Shown in pieces: positions 35,258 to 44,575 of a stretch of 64,000 nucleotides of DNA. Position 1 is the stretch's first letter. The number at the start of each line of letters is the position of its first letter. Location of the stretch: NCBI GenBank assembly GCA_017963805.1, contig JAGCTE010000044.1, positions 17,167 to 81,166 of the forward strand. The letters are read 5' to 3'. Origin of the DNA: a bacterium. Lineage in GTDB: Bacteria > Auribacterota > UBA3054. The position numbers were made by a program, and so were the translations under genes. The notes beneath the pieces were generated by a model, which saw only the letters and a list, made by a program, of their open reading frames with translations, did not search any database and was not told the DNA's origin.

Positions 35258-37900
35258 ATGGAAACCCAAAAGATCATAATATCCGTCCTTTTCCTCGCCT
35301 GCTGCGCCCTTGGCGCCAGATGCGAGCTACCCAATGGCCTTGCTCCCGCAAACTGGATCGAGACCAAGGGCGGATACATCCCCACGGGCATAACCCAATC
35401 CGGCGCGACGACGGTCGAGCTTGACTGTCTTCTGGAAGTCACCTCTCTCTACTATTCGAAAAGACGCCTGATGGGTTTTGACGGCGCCGGTCCCAAGAAC
35501 TATTTCGGCGTGACCACCAACAATCATTTCGAGATCTGGAACCCCACCGTCCTTACAGCCGAATTAGGCGTCAAATACCGCCTGCACATGACCCAGAACA
35601 AGACCACCACCCTGCTGGAAGTCTTCTCCGAGGCAGGCGCGCTCCTAGATTCCGTCACCGGCAACGCCAAGGGCATCAACAGCAGCGAATGCCAGATCTT
35701 CACCATCAACTCAAGCTCCGCCTACACTTGCTACGGAATTAGAGTCTACGATTTCAAGATCATAATAGACGGAGACGTCAAAAGGGACCTCGTCCCGGTC
35801 TTCGACTATACGGCGGGAAAGCCAGGCATGTACGACAGCATCAGCCAAACAACGCTCTACGCCTACGGCAGCGGCAAGCTTGACTGCGACGCCCTTGATT
35901 TTCACTACGGTTCCGGTGACACCAAGATATTGCTTGAAGAGGGAGCCATGTATTTCCCCTCCCACATCGGCTTCGAAGACCTCGGCGAATTTTCCTTCCC
36001 GGAGGGCACCGTTTTGAGAGGGACCGAAGGGGGAGCCAGCCTGACCGTGGGCGAAGACACTCTGGATATGCGGACCATTTTCGGCGCTGACATGCGGCCC
36101 GGGGAAAGGTATCCCCTTAGCGTGGAATTCACCTTCGGCCTGGTGACGAATTTCTATATCGCAAAAAGCGCAAACATTCCTTCGCTTTTCGTGAACCTTA
36201 TAGACGCCGATCTGGCTTTCATACACAGGAACAAGAAAAACGAAGCCGCCGCCGTCGCCCTGAAGATCGAGCCTGACGGAACTTCCTCCGAGCTTCTCCC
36301 TGTCAAAAAGTTCGCCGGCCGCGGCAACGCCACCTGGACTTATTCCGGCGACAAGAAGCCCTACAAGATCAACCTGGAATCGAAATACGCCCTCATATCC
36401 TCCGCCCCCAAAAGCAAAAAATTCGCCCTGCTCTCCCTGAACCTTCAAAACAACAAGGACCGCAGCGGGCTCAAGGAATACGCGGCCCACGAGCTGGGGG
36501 ATGCCATGGGCATGGGCTTCAATCCTGACTCTGAATTTGTTGACCTTTACGTCAACGGTTCGTACCGCGGTTTCTACATGATAAAAGAACGCGTGACCAT
36601 CGATCCCGACAGGATCAACATCAACGAGCCGAAATACAGTTTTGAGGACGAGGAGTCCACCACAAGAGTCGTTCAGCGAAACGGCATCAAGGGCGTCAAA
36701 GGCGCCGCGGGCGATCCCGACGACGGCGAGCCCGTCTCAGCCTCCAGCTGGAACGTCCCCTCCCCCACGGAGACGATCACGAGCGAGAACGACGATGATG
36801 ATCCCGCGCTCAAGGCCGGGATCCAGGCTTACCAATATGCCACAGGTTCCCGCCTAAAAACGGATAAGGAAGGCGGCGCGGTCATCGAGATGAACGCCTG
36901 CTACAGTCAGTACATGCAGGATGAGCACGTCTTCTTCATCACCAGGCGCGGCCAGATCTTCACCCTGAAGATCCCCGAAGTCGCAACGAAGGAACAGGTC
37001 CGGAGGATCGCGATCTTCGTCCAGGAATTCGAAGACGCCCTCTTCGGGGAAAAAGGTTTCAACTCGCTTGGCAAACATTATTCCGAATATCTGGACGTAG
37101 AGATCATGGCCAAGCACGTGATGGTGGACGGCTTCATGTACAACTCGGATTTCTGCATCCTCTCCACCTTCTTCTACATCGACGCCGATCCCGTAAGCGG
37201 TGAATTAAGGGGCAAACTCATAGCCGAGCCCATCTGGGATTACGATTTCGCCCAGATCAATTCCAGCCATATCTACGCCTCCAATTCCAATCCCATGAAC
37301 TATCTGCCGCAATTCTTTTCCAAGGCTGATTTCATAAAGGCCCTGTACGAATTGCAAACGGATCCTTATGGTTTCCAATCAAGAGTCGCGCGGTTGAATT
37401 CCAACGACCTTTCCGCTCTGGGCGACAAGCTCAAGGCCGCGCATCAATTGAATTATTTCCGCTGGGGCAGCGATTCCCAATCAGACGTGGCGACCATCAA
37501 AAGCAGGATGAGCTCGAGAGCGGGAAACTGGAACAATATTTTCAACCCGAACCAAAAGCTTTTGGGCGCCTGGGTGGAACAGGCCCAAACAAGGTCCCGC
37601 GCTATAATAGGCCCGCTGACCGTGGAGACCTACGGCACGCCGATATCGTACCAATGGTACAAGCAGGACGCTGAGAGCGGCGAATTGACTGAGCTTGAGG
37701 GCGAGACAGGCTCAACTCTTGATCAGGAACAGTACGGCAAGGGACAGTACGTCTGCGGCGTCTACGGAAAAAATCTGGAGCCTCAGGCGGGCGGAACGTA
37801 CGTGACGCTTTACACCGCGCCTTTCGCCTACGGACTTCCGGAGCCAGGACTGCTCGCTACTCTTCTTGCTTCCGCGGCCTTTCTACTCCGCAGGAAGTGA
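35258..37900 (+). CDS. Secreted CotH-kinase protein with PEP-CTERM anchor (paralogue 2)
   Basis: 880 residues from the ATG at 35258, where the signal peptide starts (METQKIIISVLFLACCALGA); the frame is open further upstream, but that part overlaps paralogue 1 and the terminator. It has the same domain order as its neighbour: LamG-like, CotH kinase-like (KKFAGRGNATWTYSGDKK, VDLYVNGSYRGFYMIKER, WDYDFAQIN), Ig-like segment and PEP-CTERM tail (LPEPGLLATLL...RRK). Many stretches are identical, so the pair arose by tandem duplication. The region after the kinase start (GIKGVKGAAGDPDDGEP) is a variable loop with Gly-x-y-like spacing. Target and role are unknown. Confidence 0.85.
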   Translation: METQKIIISVLFLACCALGARCELPNGLAPANWIETKGGYIPTGITQSGATTVELDCLLEVTSLYYSKRRLMGFDGAGPKNYFGVTTNNHFEIWNPTVLTAELGVKYRLHMTQNKTTTLLEVFSEAGALLDSVTGNAKGINSSECQIFTINSSSAYTCYGIRVYDFKIIIDGDVKRDLVPVFDYTAGKPGMYDSISQTTLYAYGSGKLDCDALDFHYGSGDTKILLEEGAMYFPSHIGFEDLGEFSFPEGTVLRGTEGGASLTVGEDTLDMRTIFGADMRPGERYPLSVEFTFGLVTNFYIAKSANIPSLFVNLIDADLAFIHRNKKNEAAAVALKIEPDGTSSELLPVKKFAGRGNATWTYSGDKKPYKINLESKYALISSAPKSKKFALLSLNLQNNKDRSGLKEYAAHELGDAMGMGFNPDSEFVDLYVNGSYRGFYMIKERVTIDPDRININEPKYSFEDEESTTRVVQRNGIKGVKGAAGDPDDGEPVSASSWNVPSPTETITSENDDDDPALKAGIQAYQYATGSRLKTDKEGGAVIEMNACYSQYMQDEHVFFITRRGQIFTLKIPEVATKEQVRRIAIFVQEFEDALFGEKGFNSLGKHYSEYLDVEIMAKHVMVDGFMYNSDFCILSTFFYIDADPVSGELRGKLIAEPIWDYDFAQINSSHIYASNSNPMNYLPQFFSKADFIKALYELQTDPYGFQSRVARLNSNDLSALGDKLKAAHQLNYFRWGSDSQSDVATIKSRMSSRAGNWNNIFNPNQKLLGAWVEQAQTRSRAIIGPLTVETYGTPISYQWYKQDAESGELTELEGETGSTLDQEQYGKGQYVCGVYGKNLEPQAGGTYVTLYTAPFAYGLPEPGLLATLLASAAFLLRRK

Positions 37901-37909
37901 AACTTACGC

Positions 37910-37996
37910 TTTGTCTCGGACGAAAAGTCATGCTCCCGTAAGCAAACTTAGCGAAGCCTGTTTGCCAAGGGAACATGACTTTTCGTCCGAGACAAA
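37910..37996. terminator. 87-nt long inverted repeat between convergent genes
   Basis: The 23-nt arms at 37910-37932 and 37974-37996 are perfect reverse complements. Inside, CCC pairs with GGG and GCAAAC (37942-37947) with GTTTGC (37960-37965), leaving a 12-nt loop. It lies between the stops of the CotH gene and the GH35 gene, where a bidirectional terminator is expected, but no T tract follows either arm. It may be a small repeat element used as a terminator. Confidence 0.65.
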
Positions 37997-38002
37997 CCAG
38001 AA

Positions 38003-40048
38003 TTACTTCCAGTCGACGATGATGTAGGAGTAGGGCTCCAGCTCGCATTCGAAAGCGGCGGCCCCTACCGTTATGTTCTCCGCCACCGGGACGGGATGGA
38101 TGTTCAAAACGAAGGCCTTGCCGTTCGCTTTCGGTATCACCCTCAGAAGATCCTGGCCTTCCACCGTCGGCTTCCTGCCGAGCCTGGCGATCAGCTTCTT
38201 GATGAGAACGGATTGGCTCTTGAAATGGTTGGCGAACATCACCGGGAAGATCTGGGCCGTGCCGGTCCCCTTCCTGACGGAGACGATCGCGGGACGTCCG
38301 GCTTCCGTGCGGCCAAGCGTTTCGCCCTTCTTGTCGATGTCGATGTTCTGGATCGTCTTGCCGAGATAATACTCCTGGCCTTCGAAGAGGACCTTCTCCT
38401 GGTCCACGCTCTTTTTGGGGAAAGTTCCGCCGAGAACGCCGAGCTCGTCAGCCAGGACGTGGCAGTAACGGTCGCTCTCGTCCTTGGTCGGCAGCGAGCC
38501 TATAAGCAGCAGGTTTCCGCCCGCCTCGACGTAGGCGGCAAGTTTTTCCTGGACTTTCCGGGCCATCCAGCGGTCGTTCACAACGACGAGCACGGGATGA
38601 GTTAACAGTTCTTCCGGCGACGCGCTTTCAAAATCGACGAGCTTGGGCAGGAAGCCCTGCGACCTTAAGGCGCAGAAAACTTCCGTGGTGGCCGGGCCGA
38701 CCGGCTTTATGTTGACTACCGGTTCCCTCTTCACGCCGAGAGCGATGTCGTAGAAAGATTCGGAACGGAAATCCTCCGCGTGCTTTTTGATCTCGGCAAA
38801 CGAGCGCTGGATCGCGTCGAAGGAAGGCTTTCTCGCGCCGTTCTGATCGACCGGGGCCTGCCAGTTGTGGTCAGTCCCGTAGAAGCCGAGGCCCTGCCTG
38901 TTGACGCCGGAGCAGAAGAGATACATGTTGAGACCCCTGTATCCGCCCGCGGCCGCCCAGACGTTCCAGATGAAAAGTTCGGGGGCGTAGACTTTGGGGA
39001 AGTCGAACCAATAACCGCTCTCCTGCTCAATGACCCAGGGAGTGCTCCCTAGGATGCTCTTGAGATATTCGGGCCCGTACTCGCAGAGATACGTGCCGCT
39101 GGTGAGATTCAGATTGCCGTCCATGGAGTAGTAGCAGTCCACTCCGATGTTGAGCCAGGGGTTCTGCTCCTTGTTTTTGATGTGCAGCGACAGCGCGCGC
39201 GGGCAGTAGGCGTTGTGCGTCATGGGCGTGGTTATGCCGCAAGCCTTGAGTATGTCCCTCAGTTTCTGGAAATACTTCGGATAATAGCAGCCGTAGTAGT
39301 ATTCCCTCCGCTCGATCTCGTAGAGCGTCTTGTTCGCCTGCTCAAGCATGTAGGGAGGGATCCTCGAGAAGTCGCCGAAGCTGCAGCCGTAGACGTTGTT
39401 GATCTTTTCGAGCGTTCCGTATTTCTCCCTGAGGTACGTCGGCCAGATGCCGTCTTTCTTTTCGAGGCCCAGGTTGACGGGATTCTCGTCGTCGAAATCG
39501 TCGCCGGGTATTTCGTTGCAAAGCTGCGTCATGACGACGAAGCCGTCGGGCGCCAGGTAAGGCTTTATTATTTCCGTCACGGCGGCGTACCATTTCTCGA
39601 CGGCCGCGAGGAAATCTCCGTTCATGTGCGCGACGGCGTTGACGGCCGAGCTTGGAATATATTCCCCGTCCTCATAGCGCATGACCATGCTCTGGGGGTT
39701 TTTCTTGGTGAACCATTTCGGGATCCCGAGGTCGGTGGCCTCGGCGTAGATATAGGGTCCCGGACGCCAGTAGCAGAGGAGCCCGCTCTTTTTGACCAGT
39801 TCCAGAAAAGCGGCCAGGTCGTTGCAGGGATGGTAGAGACCGGTGAAGTCGAAGCGGCCTTCCTCCGGTTCGTGCACGAGCCAGGGCGTGTAGAAGGAGA
39901 CGGCGTTGCAGCCGGCTTCCTTGACGCTTTGCAAAACTTTTTCCCAGTTTTCCCTCGGAGTCCTGAAATAATGGACTTCCGCGGAGGTCAGGAAGATCTC
40001 CCTGCCGTCGAGGAAAAACGAGCCTTTCTCAATCTTTAATTCCGCCAT
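38003..40048 (-). CDS. GH35-like beta-galactosidase family glycoside hydrolase
   Basis: 681 residues without signal peptide. The start FFLDGREIFLTSAEVHYFRTPRENW matches GH35 enzymes (normally SGxxHYxR). WRPGPYIYAE follows, then the acid/base region TQLCNEI (usually QxENE) and the nucleophile candidate Glu in VIEQESGYWFDF. A C-terminal part (about 440-681) has a glutamine-amidotransferase-like fold, as in GH42-type enzymes, and a beta domain. It probably releases beta-linked galactose or a related sugar in the cytoplasm. It lies 9 nt after the GH2 gene. Confidence 0.8.
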   Translation of the reverse strand: MAELKIEKGSFFLDGREIFLTSAEVHYFRTPRENWEKVLQSVKEAGCNAVSFYTPWLVHEPEEGRFDFTGLYHPCNDLAAFLELVKKSGLLCYWRPGPYIYAEATDLGIPKWFTKKNPQSMVMRYEDGEYIPSSAVNAVAHMNGDFLAAVEKWYAAVTEIIKPYLAPDGFVVMTQLCNEIPGDDFDDENPVNLGLEKKDGIWPTYLREKYGTLEKINNVYGCSFGDFSRIPPYMLEQANKTLYEIERREYYYGCYYPKYFQKLRDILKACGITTPMTHNAYCPRALSLHIKNKEQNPWLNIGVDCYYSMDGNLNLTSGTYLCEYGPEYLKSILGSTPWVIEQESGYWFDFPKVYAPELFIWNVWAAAGGYRGLNMYLFCSGVNRQGLGFYGTDHNWQAPVDQNGARKPSFDAIQRSFAEIKKHAEDFRSESFYDIALGVKREPVVNIKPVGPATTEVFCALRSQGFLPKLVDFESASPEELLTHPVLVVVNDRWMARKVQEKLAAYVEAGGNLLLIGSLPTKDESDRYCHVLADELGVLGGTFPKKSVDQEKVLFEGQEYYLGKTIQNIDIDKKGETLGRTEAGRPAIVSVRKGTGTAQIFPVMFANHFKSQSVLIKKLIARLGRKPTVEGQDLLRVIPKANGKAFVLNIHPVPVAENITVGAAAFECELEPYSYIIVDWK

Positions 40049-40057
40049 AAACTTGCT

Positions 40058-42664
40058 TTATTTTGATTTATCGGTAAGGTATTCTATTATCTTACCAAAA
40101 AGGTACGTCCCGAAGACATTGTTTCCGAATCCCAAAGCTTCCCTGCCCCTGCCGCCGGACAGTTTCAGCGTCGTTGCCACAAGCGTCCCCTTCCCCAGGG
40201 CATATTCCGCCAGGTACTCCGTGATTTTCCAGTTCCTGGCGTCGCAGCGCCTCAATATGGGGCGTTTCAAAGCGAAGCCCATCTCGGATGCCTCCTTTGG
40301 GAGAACGGCCCTTTCCGGGGCGACTGAGAAGTATCTGAGGTCCTCCGTGAAACGGATCCGCCTGATCCCGGACATTACGGGATGAGGGGAACGCACCGGG
40401 AAGCTCTCGCGCCAAAAGGAGACCTCTTCCGTCGGGAAAGACGGATCGTTCACCTGCATAAGGAAAACCTTCCCTCCCTCGGAAAGGAATTTCCTCACGC
40501 AGTCGTCAAGCTGGTCCGTCACTATGATCTTCGCGTCCTCCCCTTTTCCGCTCATTCCCCGGAAAACGCCGGAGTGGTCCCTGATCAGGAAGTTTTCCTT
40601 TTCCAAATCCGGCTTCGGATAAACGAAGACCGGCCAGAAATTGCAGCGTTTCCCCACGCGGGCGGTCAGTTTGAGTTCTGAGGGGGCGGACACTTCCGGA
40701 AGGACGGCGTTGAAATAACAGACTTCCCTTATTTCTCCCCTTGTCACGCCCGGCAGCAGACGCTCCTCCCAGGCGACTAACTTTTCGTTTTCGTCGGAAA
40801 GCTCAACCCTAAGCATCTCCCCTTTCATGTCTGAACCGGAAAAATTCGAGAGCAGGATGTGCAGATCGTAAGGTGCGCCGCCCCAGAAACTGTAGCGCTC
40901 CTTCGGGCAGACGCGGTCGCCGCAGATCCAATTCCTCCTCAGGTCCCAGGCCGGCAGAAGCGCGGCGTCGGAATTGAAGCGGATGAATTCCTCCGCGGGA
41001 AACTTCATGTTTCCGAGGTCGTCGAAAAGCCCGCTGGTCGCGATCGGAACGTCCCTTATCGCCGTGATGTCGTAGCCCGAGATCTCATGATAGCCCCTCG
41101 TCTCTTCTATGGTGACCTTGCGGTGCGTCAGGGCATGGTCTACCGAGGCCGCCCTTAATTTCTCAAAATCTTTCCTGATGTTCGTTTCCTTGACCGCCTT
41201 TTCAAAGGTGTCGAGGTAGAAGTCAGGTTTCAGTTTCTTTATGGGATTTTTCCTAATGTCGCCGCTTTCCCACCAAAGGGAGGCCGCCTTCTTTCCCTCC
41301 CTGATCCTTTTGGGGTCCCTTAGGGTGTCGCTGTCGCAATATTCGCCGTAGAGCCAGGGCTTCCCGGCGCGATAAGAGGGCGTGAAGTGATCCATCAGAT
41401 CCTCCATGTTCTGGAGCTCCCCGTAAAAATGATAGTCGTAGAAATCGCCGTAGGAAACTTTCAGGCCGCCGTAGCATTCGCCGGACCCGGAATTGTCTTT
41501 TACGGGAACGCCGAGCTTCTTTTTCAGCTTCAGGTACGTTTCCTTGAGGATGTCCCCCTTTACGACGGAATTCATCTCGCAGCCCAAAGTGAGAAGGGCG
41601 ACGCAGGGGTGTCCCAAGAGCTCGTTTCCTATGGCGTCGTATTCCCTTCTGATCCTCTCATCCAGAAGAGGATCGGGTTCGGGGAGCCACAGGGGAAGCT
41701 CTATCCAGCAGAGCATCCCCTCCTCGTCGCAGATGTCGAGGTATTTTTCCCGCGGGATGTAGAGGCAGTGCTTCACGGCGTTGAAGCCCATCTTTTTGAG
41801 TTCCTTCAGCTCGGCGCGGATAACGTCTTCGCTCGGGTTCGGCGCGATCAGTTCGTCGTAGAAGCCCCAGTGAAGGGCTCCCCGCCAGTAAACAGGCTCA
41901 CCGTTGAGGAGCAGGTGATTGTCCTTGCAGAAGATCTCGCGGCGCGCCCAGAAGGCCTTGCCTTCCACGCGGTCTTTGGCGCCTTTCAGCTTGAAGCTGA
42001 TCTCATACCTTTTCGGGTCAACGGGAGACCATTTCCTTATCCTTCCGGAATTCAGCGGCACCGTGACTTCCCTCGAACCTTTTTTCAGCTCCCACTTTCC
42101 CCTTATTTCCCCCAGTCCTTTTATTTTTCCTTCCAGGCGGTAGACGCCGGCTTTTTTTATTTCCAGCTCCAGTTTGAGGGCGCAGTTGTTTGAGTAGCAG
42201 CGCTTCAAAAGAACTTCGTCGTAGCCTTCCAATGTTATGTCGTCCCAGATCCCGCCGAAGGAGCAGCAGACGTCCGGCACGAAGCCGGACAGAACTTTCC
42301 TCAGAGGATACTGGTCGCTGTCATAATAGCCGGGCTTGGCTATTTTGAAAACGAGCTCGTTCTCGCCGTCTAATAGGAAACGCGTGGCGTCGAAGGAGAA
42401 TTCGTCCCACATTCCTTCGTGGGATCCGATCAATTTTCCGTTCAGCGTTATTTCGCAAAAGTAGCTGACGGCCTTGCAGCGCAGAAGGTAAAACTTGAAG
42501 CGTTTTTTCAGGGAAAAAGTTTTTCTCAGCGTAAAGAATCCGCCGAAATCTTTCCTTTCCGTGAATCTTTCTATCGCGCAGGGAACCTCTACGGCGAACG
42601 TTTCGCCGTCCATTTCCGCCTGCCAGGGCCCGCCGAGGCCGACAATGTTCGAAACAGCTTTCAT
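40058..42664 (-). CDS. Glycoside hydrolase family 2 protein
   Basis: 868 residues without a signal peptide. It has an N-terminal jelly-roll sugar-binding domain (GGFFTLRKTFSL, LNGKLIGSHEGMWDEF), an Ig-like domain, then a TIM barrel with WRGALHWGFYDE and MGFNAVKHCLYIPREKYLDICDEEG. The acid/base candidate is Glu in TLGCEMN, replacing the usual GNE, and the nucleophile is Glu in YGEYCDSD. The family includes beta-galactosidases, beta-mannosidases and beta-glucuronidases; the substrate is uncertain. Its ATG overlaps the recX stop (ATGA), linking it to recA-recX translation. Confidence 0.85.
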   Translation of the reverse strand: MKAVSNIVGLGGPWQAEMDGETFAVEVPCAIERFTERKDFGGFFTLRKTFSLKKRFKFYLLRCKAVSYFCEITLNGKLIGSHEGMWDEFSFDATRFLLDGENELVFKIAKPGYYDSDQYPLRKVLSGFVPDVCCSFGGIWDDITLEGYDEVLLKRCYSNNCALKLELEIKKAGVYRLEGKIKGLGEIRGKWELKKGSREVTVPLNSGRIRKWSPVDPKRYEISFKLKGAKDRVEGKAFWARREIFCKDNHLLLNGEPVYWRGALHWGFYDELIAPNPSEDVIRAELKELKKMGFNAVKHCLYIPREKYLDICDEEGMLCWIELPLWLPEPDPLLDERIRREYDAIGNELLGHPCVALLTLGCEMNSVVKGDILKETYLKLKKKLGVPVKDNSGSGECYGGLKVSYGDFYDYHFYGELQNMEDLMDHFTPSYRAGKPWLYGEYCDSDTLRDPKRIREGKKAASLWWESGDIRKNPIKKLKPDFYLDTFEKAVKETNIRKDFEKLRAASVDHALTHRKVTIEETRGYHEISGYDITAIRDVPIATSGLFDDLGNMKFPAEEFIRFNSDAALLPAWDLRRNWICGDRVCPKERYSFWGGAPYDLHILLSNFSGSDMKGEMLRVELSDENEKLVAWEERLLPGVTRGEIREVCYFNAVLPEVSAPSELKLTARVGKRCNFWPVFVYPKPDLEKENFLIRDHSGVFRGMSGKGEDAKIIVTDQLDDCVRKFLSEGGKVFLMQVNDPSFPTEEVSFWRESFPVRSPHPVMSGIRRIRFTEDLRYFSVAPERAVLPKEASEMGFALKRPILRRCDARNWKITEYLAEYALGKGTLVATTLKLSGGRGREALGFGNNVFGTYLFGKIIEYLTDKSK

Positions 42665-43011
42665 TCCCGGTCTTGATTCCTCATGACTTCCGCGGCCTCG
42701 CTCAGGTACTCCTCTATGAGTTCTTCGTCGAAGCCCTTCCTTACGAGATAGGCCGCCAGCGAGGAGAGCGTCGACGGTTTCAGGGCTTTCCCCTTTTTCA
42801 GGAGGTATTCCCTGGCCGCGGATCTCAGCGCCTCGCGGTCGCCGCCCGAGATCTTTATCAATCCAAGCTCGACCAAACGCGCGGCCGCGGCGCGGCTCTC
42901 TTCCGCAGAGTAGCCGCGGCGCGTCAGTCTCTCCGCCATTTCCTTTTCGGAATAGTCGCGCATTGCCAGGAGCTCCGCTCCCAGCCGCACGGCGTCCTTA
43001 TCCGGCCTCAT
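42661..43011 (-). CDS. recX: RecX-family regulator of RecA
   Basis: 116 residues, shorter than the usual 150 or so. It has tandem three-helix repeats with the motif [20 protein letters not shown] followed by [14 protein letters not shown], the typical RecX pattern. RecX caps and dismantles RecA filaments. It starts with ATGA overlapping recA and ends with ATGA into the GH2 gene. The position after recA is the classic arrangement and settles the call despite the short length. Confidence 0.85.
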   Translation of the reverse strand: MRPDKDAVRLGAELLAMRDYSEKEMAERLTRRGYSAEESRAAAARLVELGLIKISGGDREALRSAAREYLLKKGKALKPSTLSSLAAYLVRKGFDEELIEEYLSEAAEVMRNQDRE

Positions 43012-44063
43012 TTTTCTTTCTTGCTTTCCTTGGTTTCTTCTTTCTCGGGAAGCTCGCCCTTGAGAAGCCCGTATTTCTCCCTGATCATGCCTTCCACTTT
43101 CTTGGCGAATTCGGGATCGTTCTTAAGGTATTCCTTGCAGGCGTCGCGGCCCTGGGCCAGGCGCTGGTCGCCGAAAGAGAACCAGGCGCCGCGCTTCTGG
43201 ATGATGTCCATGGCGGTGGCGACGTCGACGAGCGTTCCCTCGTAAGAGATGCCTTCGTCGTACATGATGTCGAACTCCGCTTCCTGGAAGGGAGCGGCGA
43301 CTTTGTTCTTCACGACTTTGACTTTGGCTCTGATGCCGTTGGAATTACCCTCGTTGTCTTTCAGGGTGCTCATCCTGCGGATGTCGAGGCGGCAGGAGGA
43401 GTAGAACTTCAGCGCGCGGCCGCCGGTCGTCGTTTCGGGGTTGCCGAACATCACGCCGATCTTTTCCCTGATCTGGTTGATGAAGATGCAGGCGCAGCGG
43501 GAGCGTCCGATTATGGAGGTGAGTTTCCTCAGGGCCTGCGACATCAGCCTCGCCTGCAGCCCGACGAAAGAGTCGCCGATCTCGCCCTGGATCTCAGCCT
43601 TGGGAACAAGAGCGGCCACGGAGTCGATAACGACGACGTCCACGGCGTTCGAGCGCACGAGCGTCTCGGCGATGGAGAGGGCGTCCTCGCCGCAGTCAGG
43701 CTGGGAAATGAGAAGGCTGTCAAGGTCGACGCCGATCCTTCTGGCGTACCCGGGGTCGACCGCGTGCTCGGCGTCGATGTAAGCCGCCACGCCGCCCATC
43801 TTCTGGGCGTTGGCCACCACGCTAAGGGCCAAAGTGGTCTTGCCGCTGGATTCGGGGCCGTAGACTTCCGTGATCCTGCTTCTCGGAATGCCGCCCACGC
43901 CCAGAGCCAGATCCAGCGTCAAGGCGCCCGTCGGGATGACGGGAATGTTAGCCACATGGTTTTCCCCGAGGCGCATGATCGACCCCTGGCCGAACTGCTT
44001 TTCGATTTGCCCGATGGCAGCTTCCAAGGCCTTCAGTTTTTCGTTTTTTTCAGCTGTTGCCAT
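43008..44063 (-). CDS. recA: Recombinase RecA
   Basis: 351 residues, full length. Walker A is [12 protein letters not shown], Walker B ends [14 protein letters not shown], and [27 protein letters not shown] is the L2 and signature region. It forms filaments on single-stranded DNA for recombination and repair. Between cinA and recA are only 20 nt with a good AGGAG ribosome site, so there is no room for a LexA operator there. The acidic/lysine-rich C-terminal tail ([12 protein letters not shown]) is usual. Confidence 0.98.
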   Translation of the reverse strand: MATAEKNEKLKALEAAIGQIEKQFGQGSIMRLGENHVANIPVIPTGALTLDLALGVGGIPRSRITEVYGPESSGKTTLALSVVANAQKMGGVAAYIDAEHAVDPGYARRIGVDLDSLLISQPDCGEDALSIAETLVRSNAVDVVVIDSVAALVPKAEIQGEIGDSFVGLQARLMSQALRKLTSIIGRSRCACIFINQIREKIGVMFGNPETTTGGRALKFYSSCRLDIRRMSTLKDNEGNSNGIRAKVKVVKNKVAAPFQEAEFDIMYDEGISYEGTLVDVATAMDIIQKRGAWFSFGDQRLAQGRDACKEYLKNDPEFAKKVEGMIREKYGLLKGELPEKEETKESKKEK

Positions 44064-44083
44064 AATTTATCTCCTGATGTTTT

Positions 44084-44575
44084 TTAAATAATTTCTTCCC
44101 AGATCATGGAGAGCGCCTCCATGATGGTCAAATGTCTGATCTTTTCCCGGCTGCCTTTGAAATGGAAGCATTTCGTCTTCGTTTCGAAGGAGAGCGCTAT
44201 CGCAATCCAGACGGTCCCGACAGGATTGTCCGAACCGTCGCCGTCCGGGCCGGCGATGCCGCTTACGGCGACCGCCATGTCCGTGTCGAAAATTCTCCTG
44301 GCTCCCTCCGCCATGGCGGCCGCGCACTCTTTGCTCACCGCTCCGTTCAGGCGGATTATCTCCTCGTCCACGCCCAGAAGGTCCCTTTTTATCTCGTTTT
44401 GGTAGGCCACCGCCGAGCCCTTGAACCAGGAGGAGCTTCCCGGCACGGAAACGAAGCAGGCGGAAATCCCGCCGCCGGTGCAGGACTCCGCCGTGCTGAT
44501 CGTCACGCCCCTGAACTTCATGGCTTCCCCGATCTTCGCGGCCTGCTCTGTCTCCCGCGGTCCGTATATCATCAT
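44084..44575 (-). CDS. pncC: CinA C-terminal-type nicotinamide-nucleotide amidase
   Basis: 163 residues, the stand-alone CinA C-terminal domain. The family motif TAESCTGGGISA is followed by GSAVAYQNEIKRDLLGV and VSGIAGPDGDGSDNPVGTVWIA, all typical. It deamidates NMN to nicotinate mononucleotide in pyridine salvage. The neighbourhood with recA is seen in many bacteria. It overlaps the upstream O-antigen-ligase-like gene by ATGA. Confidence 0.93.
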   Translation of the reverse strand: MMIYGPRETEQAAKIGEAMKFRGVTISTAESCTGGGISACFVSVPGSSSWFKGSAVAYQNEIKRDLLGVDEEIIRLNGAVSKECAAAMAEGARRIFDTDMAVAVSGIAGPDGDGSDNPVGTVWIAIALSFETKTKCFHFKGSREKIRHLTIMEALSMIWEEII

